A stretch of 64,000 nt of DNA, taken from NCBI GenBank assembly GCA_905160935.1, contig CAJHZI010000533.1:1950001-2014000 (forward strand), given 5' to 3'. Of this stretch, positions 62,245 to 64,000 are shown one piece after another (within the stretch, counting starts at the first letter, position 1; each line of letters starts with the position of its first letter). The translations under genes were made by a program, and so were the position numbers. Under the pieces are notes generated by a model. It ran no database searches and had not been told where the DNA came from. It worked only from the letters and a program-made list of their open reading frames with translations. Origin of the DNA: Enchytraeus crypticus (lineage: Eukaryota; Annelida; Clitellata; Enchytraeida; Enchytraeidae).

Positions 62245-62395
62245 AAGCTAAAGCTAAAAGCTAAGGTTAACGTCAGTTTCCTCACTCGAAAGCGATGTCA
62301 GTGACGGCGAGCCCAGGATTTGAACCCGCATCTACCGATCCGCGGTCGAGTATCTTACCGACTTCGCCACTGGCTGGAGCCAGTGGCGAAGTCGG
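62245..62395 (-). mobile_element. tRNA-derived SINE (family A) with palindromic 5' end
   Basis: AAAGCTAAAGCTAAAAGCTA, GTTAACGTCAGTTTCCTCAC, CCAGGATTTGAACCCGCATC, CTTCGCCACTGGCTGGAGCC AGTGGCGAAG. The 5' end continues into its own reverse complement at 62362-62390. Confidence 0.8.
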
Positions 62396-62980
62396 TATTA
62401 TAATCACGTCGAATAATTTTATTAAATTTATCATTATTATTAATATAATAATGATAAATTTAATAATTATTATTATTTTATATTCTAATCATAATTATAG
62501 TTAGAATAATAATTATAATTACAATTATAATGGCAATATCTTCTGCCTGTAGATTTTAAGCATTAAAATGCTTTTCCGTGATTAGAAAAACTCATGAAAA
62601 TGTACTAAATTTTTATGAATATTTGATAAGACATTTATCGAAGATTAATTTCCCCGCACAGTAGTTTTCTTAACTTGAAAGACCTGTGAACGGTTAATAT
62701 AACAATTTTTAGATTAACAAATATTAACACTGCTCGATTGCATTTTTAAATAAGAATTGCTAATAGGGAATAGTGCTAATGTTAAGAACGTATTTGAGAA
62801 ATAAATGCGTTATCGATATTTTTGAAAGTTCAAAGCTTTATACAAATGTCTTGTTCAAATATATTCTCTTTTAAAACCAGCTCAGTTAATTACCTACAGA
62901 AAGATATGATGAGATCATTTGATAAATTCGTATTAGATGTAGCAAGTCCTTCAATTTAAGAGCTTCTCTTACTCTCTCAA
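62396..62980. other. AT-rich, palindrome-prone, nothing recognised
   Basis: ATTATTATTAATATAATAAT near 62430-62530 is close to self-complementary. No genes. Confidence 0.5.
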
Positions 62981-62982
62981 TA

Positions 62983-63067
<85 letters not shown>
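62983..63067. repeat. (CT)n microsatellite
   Basis: Almost pure (CT)n of about 80 bp. Confidence 0.95.
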
Positions 63068-63070
<3 letters not shown>

Positions 63071-63635
63071 GCACTTGAGCTCGACGTGATGTACTGTGGT
63101 CGCTTTAGAATTTGGTCGACTATTTCAAGAAACACAAGATTACTTCCTTGTAGCTCAATCTTTATCATTGGTCACGATTTGTCATAGCGCTAGATTTCAT
63201 GAATGTCACGTAAATTCTCGATCAACGGCGAACTCTAAAAGAGACTGGACCCCACAGTTTAACGTCAGTTTCCTTTAAAGTAAAATCGGGCGGCAAAGAA
63301 TTTTAACCCGAAGGAAACATCTTAAACAAATAAACTTCATCACGTCGATTCAAGTTAATGTTTTCAAACAAACTTACACAATAAACATAGAATATCTGTA
63401 AAAGAATTAAAACGGCTTATTTATTGCTGCAAACAGATTATTCCCTTCCGGAATTCAGTAAAATTGGAAAATACGAACAAAATCTGAAAGTGATTTTAAG
63501 AACCAATTACCGAAGAGTCCAGAAGGATCATCATCCTACGTCAGGTTTTCATCTCTATTCCGTGACTGAGATAGCGGACCGACTCCAGCTTTTTTAAATG
63601 AATTACTATAAAAGTTCATATATTCCGTATTGATT
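63068..63635. other. Non-coding, nothing recognised
   Basis: No gene evidence; frames are short and lack motifs. Confidence 0.5.
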
Positions 63636-63637
63636 AG

Positions 63638-63925
63638 ATCATCATCTTCCATTGAATGCCTGTTTAACTAGGGCCGGGATCCAGATTAATTATCTAAGGG
63701 CGGGATACGAATGGACTTTCTCCACTCTTCTCTGTCCAATACCATTTCAAAATATCTTCCTTTCGCTTTAGAAAATTTTTGTAGTAACTTCTGGAGCCTA
63801 GGCGCTCACCAACCTAATGCCCTTTCTGACGTTGGATTGGATTTTAGTGCTTTAATCGCCTTCTACGACATGTGCAGTCACCAGTTGGTCTATTCTTTAA
63901 ACAACCAAGACACAACATGGGGAAG
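63638..63925 (-). mobile_element. SINE family C, minus-strand copy
   Basis: ATCATCATCTTCCATTGAAT, GTTTAACTAGGGCCGGGATC, GGGCGGGATACGAATGGAC, TTTAGTGCTTTAATCGCCTT, GCAGTCACCAGTTGGTCTAT, CCAAGACACAACATGGGG. The open frame over it is not a gene. Confidence 0.75.
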
Positions 63926-64000
63926 AAGAATCTGTCTGGATTATATAAGAATTATAATTATGATCATTATCATTTTGTTTCTACTATAATTATTTATTAT

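Noticed and set aside
62886..63074. Arg-Glu repeat peptide frame
   Set aside because: Complement of a (CT)n microsatellite.
63711..63989. 92-codon plus-strand frame
   Set aside because: Reverse-strand reading of a SINE family C copy, not conserved as a frame in the other copies.

Overview
This is an A+T-rich, intron-rich and heavily repeat-laden stretch of nuclear DNA from an invertebrate animal. The evidence is spliced BTB-family genes with GT/AG introns, an intronless class A GPCR, and several families of LINEs, SINEs and DNA transposons, with no operons or bacterial features. The GPCR resembles neuropeptide receptors that are expanded in lophotrochozoans, but I cannot assign a phylum.

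Layout. About 0.9-12.6 kb holds a nine-exon plus-strand gene, a KLHL10-type BTB-BACK-Kelch protein (about 594 aa if translation starts at 861). Its exons join in frame at every junction, and its introns are full of repeats: two deletion-derivative mariner-type elements, an R4/Dong-like retrotransposon relic, tRNA-derived SINEs, LINE 3' ends and minisatellites. About 13.4-15.7 kb is a LINE graveyard. 19.4-24.6 kb holds a four-exon plus-strand BTB-BACK-PHR gene (BTBD1/2/3/6 class, about 742 aa) with a large acidic/Ser-rich insertion. 26.9-28.6 kb is a 5'-truncated LINE with a 9-bp target duplication. About 31-35 kb holds an exon encoding a signal peptide plus an apple/PAN-like module (minus strand) and a possible Thr/Ser/Pro-rich exon of the same gene, separated by SINEs and (TA)n. 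37.8-39.7 kb is a degraded CACTA-like DNA transposon. 40.0-42.2 kb has two R4/Dong-like retrotransposon copies set in (AAT)n. 45.2-46.6 kb is the intronless GPCR (minus strand). From 47 to 64 kb I see only repeats and unexplained non-coding DNA, including one more degraded mariner-like element.

The two BTB genes belong to families that act as CUL3 ubiquitin-ligase adaptors. They lie on the same strand about 7 kb apart, but nothing in the sequence shows joint function.

The most notable signals are: a perfect replication-dependent-histone-type stem-loop in the 3' end of a mariner-type transposase relic; consistent residence of an endonuclease-bearing (PD-(D/E)XK-like) non-LTR family in AAT repeats; a LINE and a SINE sharing the same 3' hairpin; two SINE families sharing a 5' head but carrying different tails; and a CACTA-type terminal-repeat pair around remnants of a cysteine-motif protein family that I cannot assign a function.
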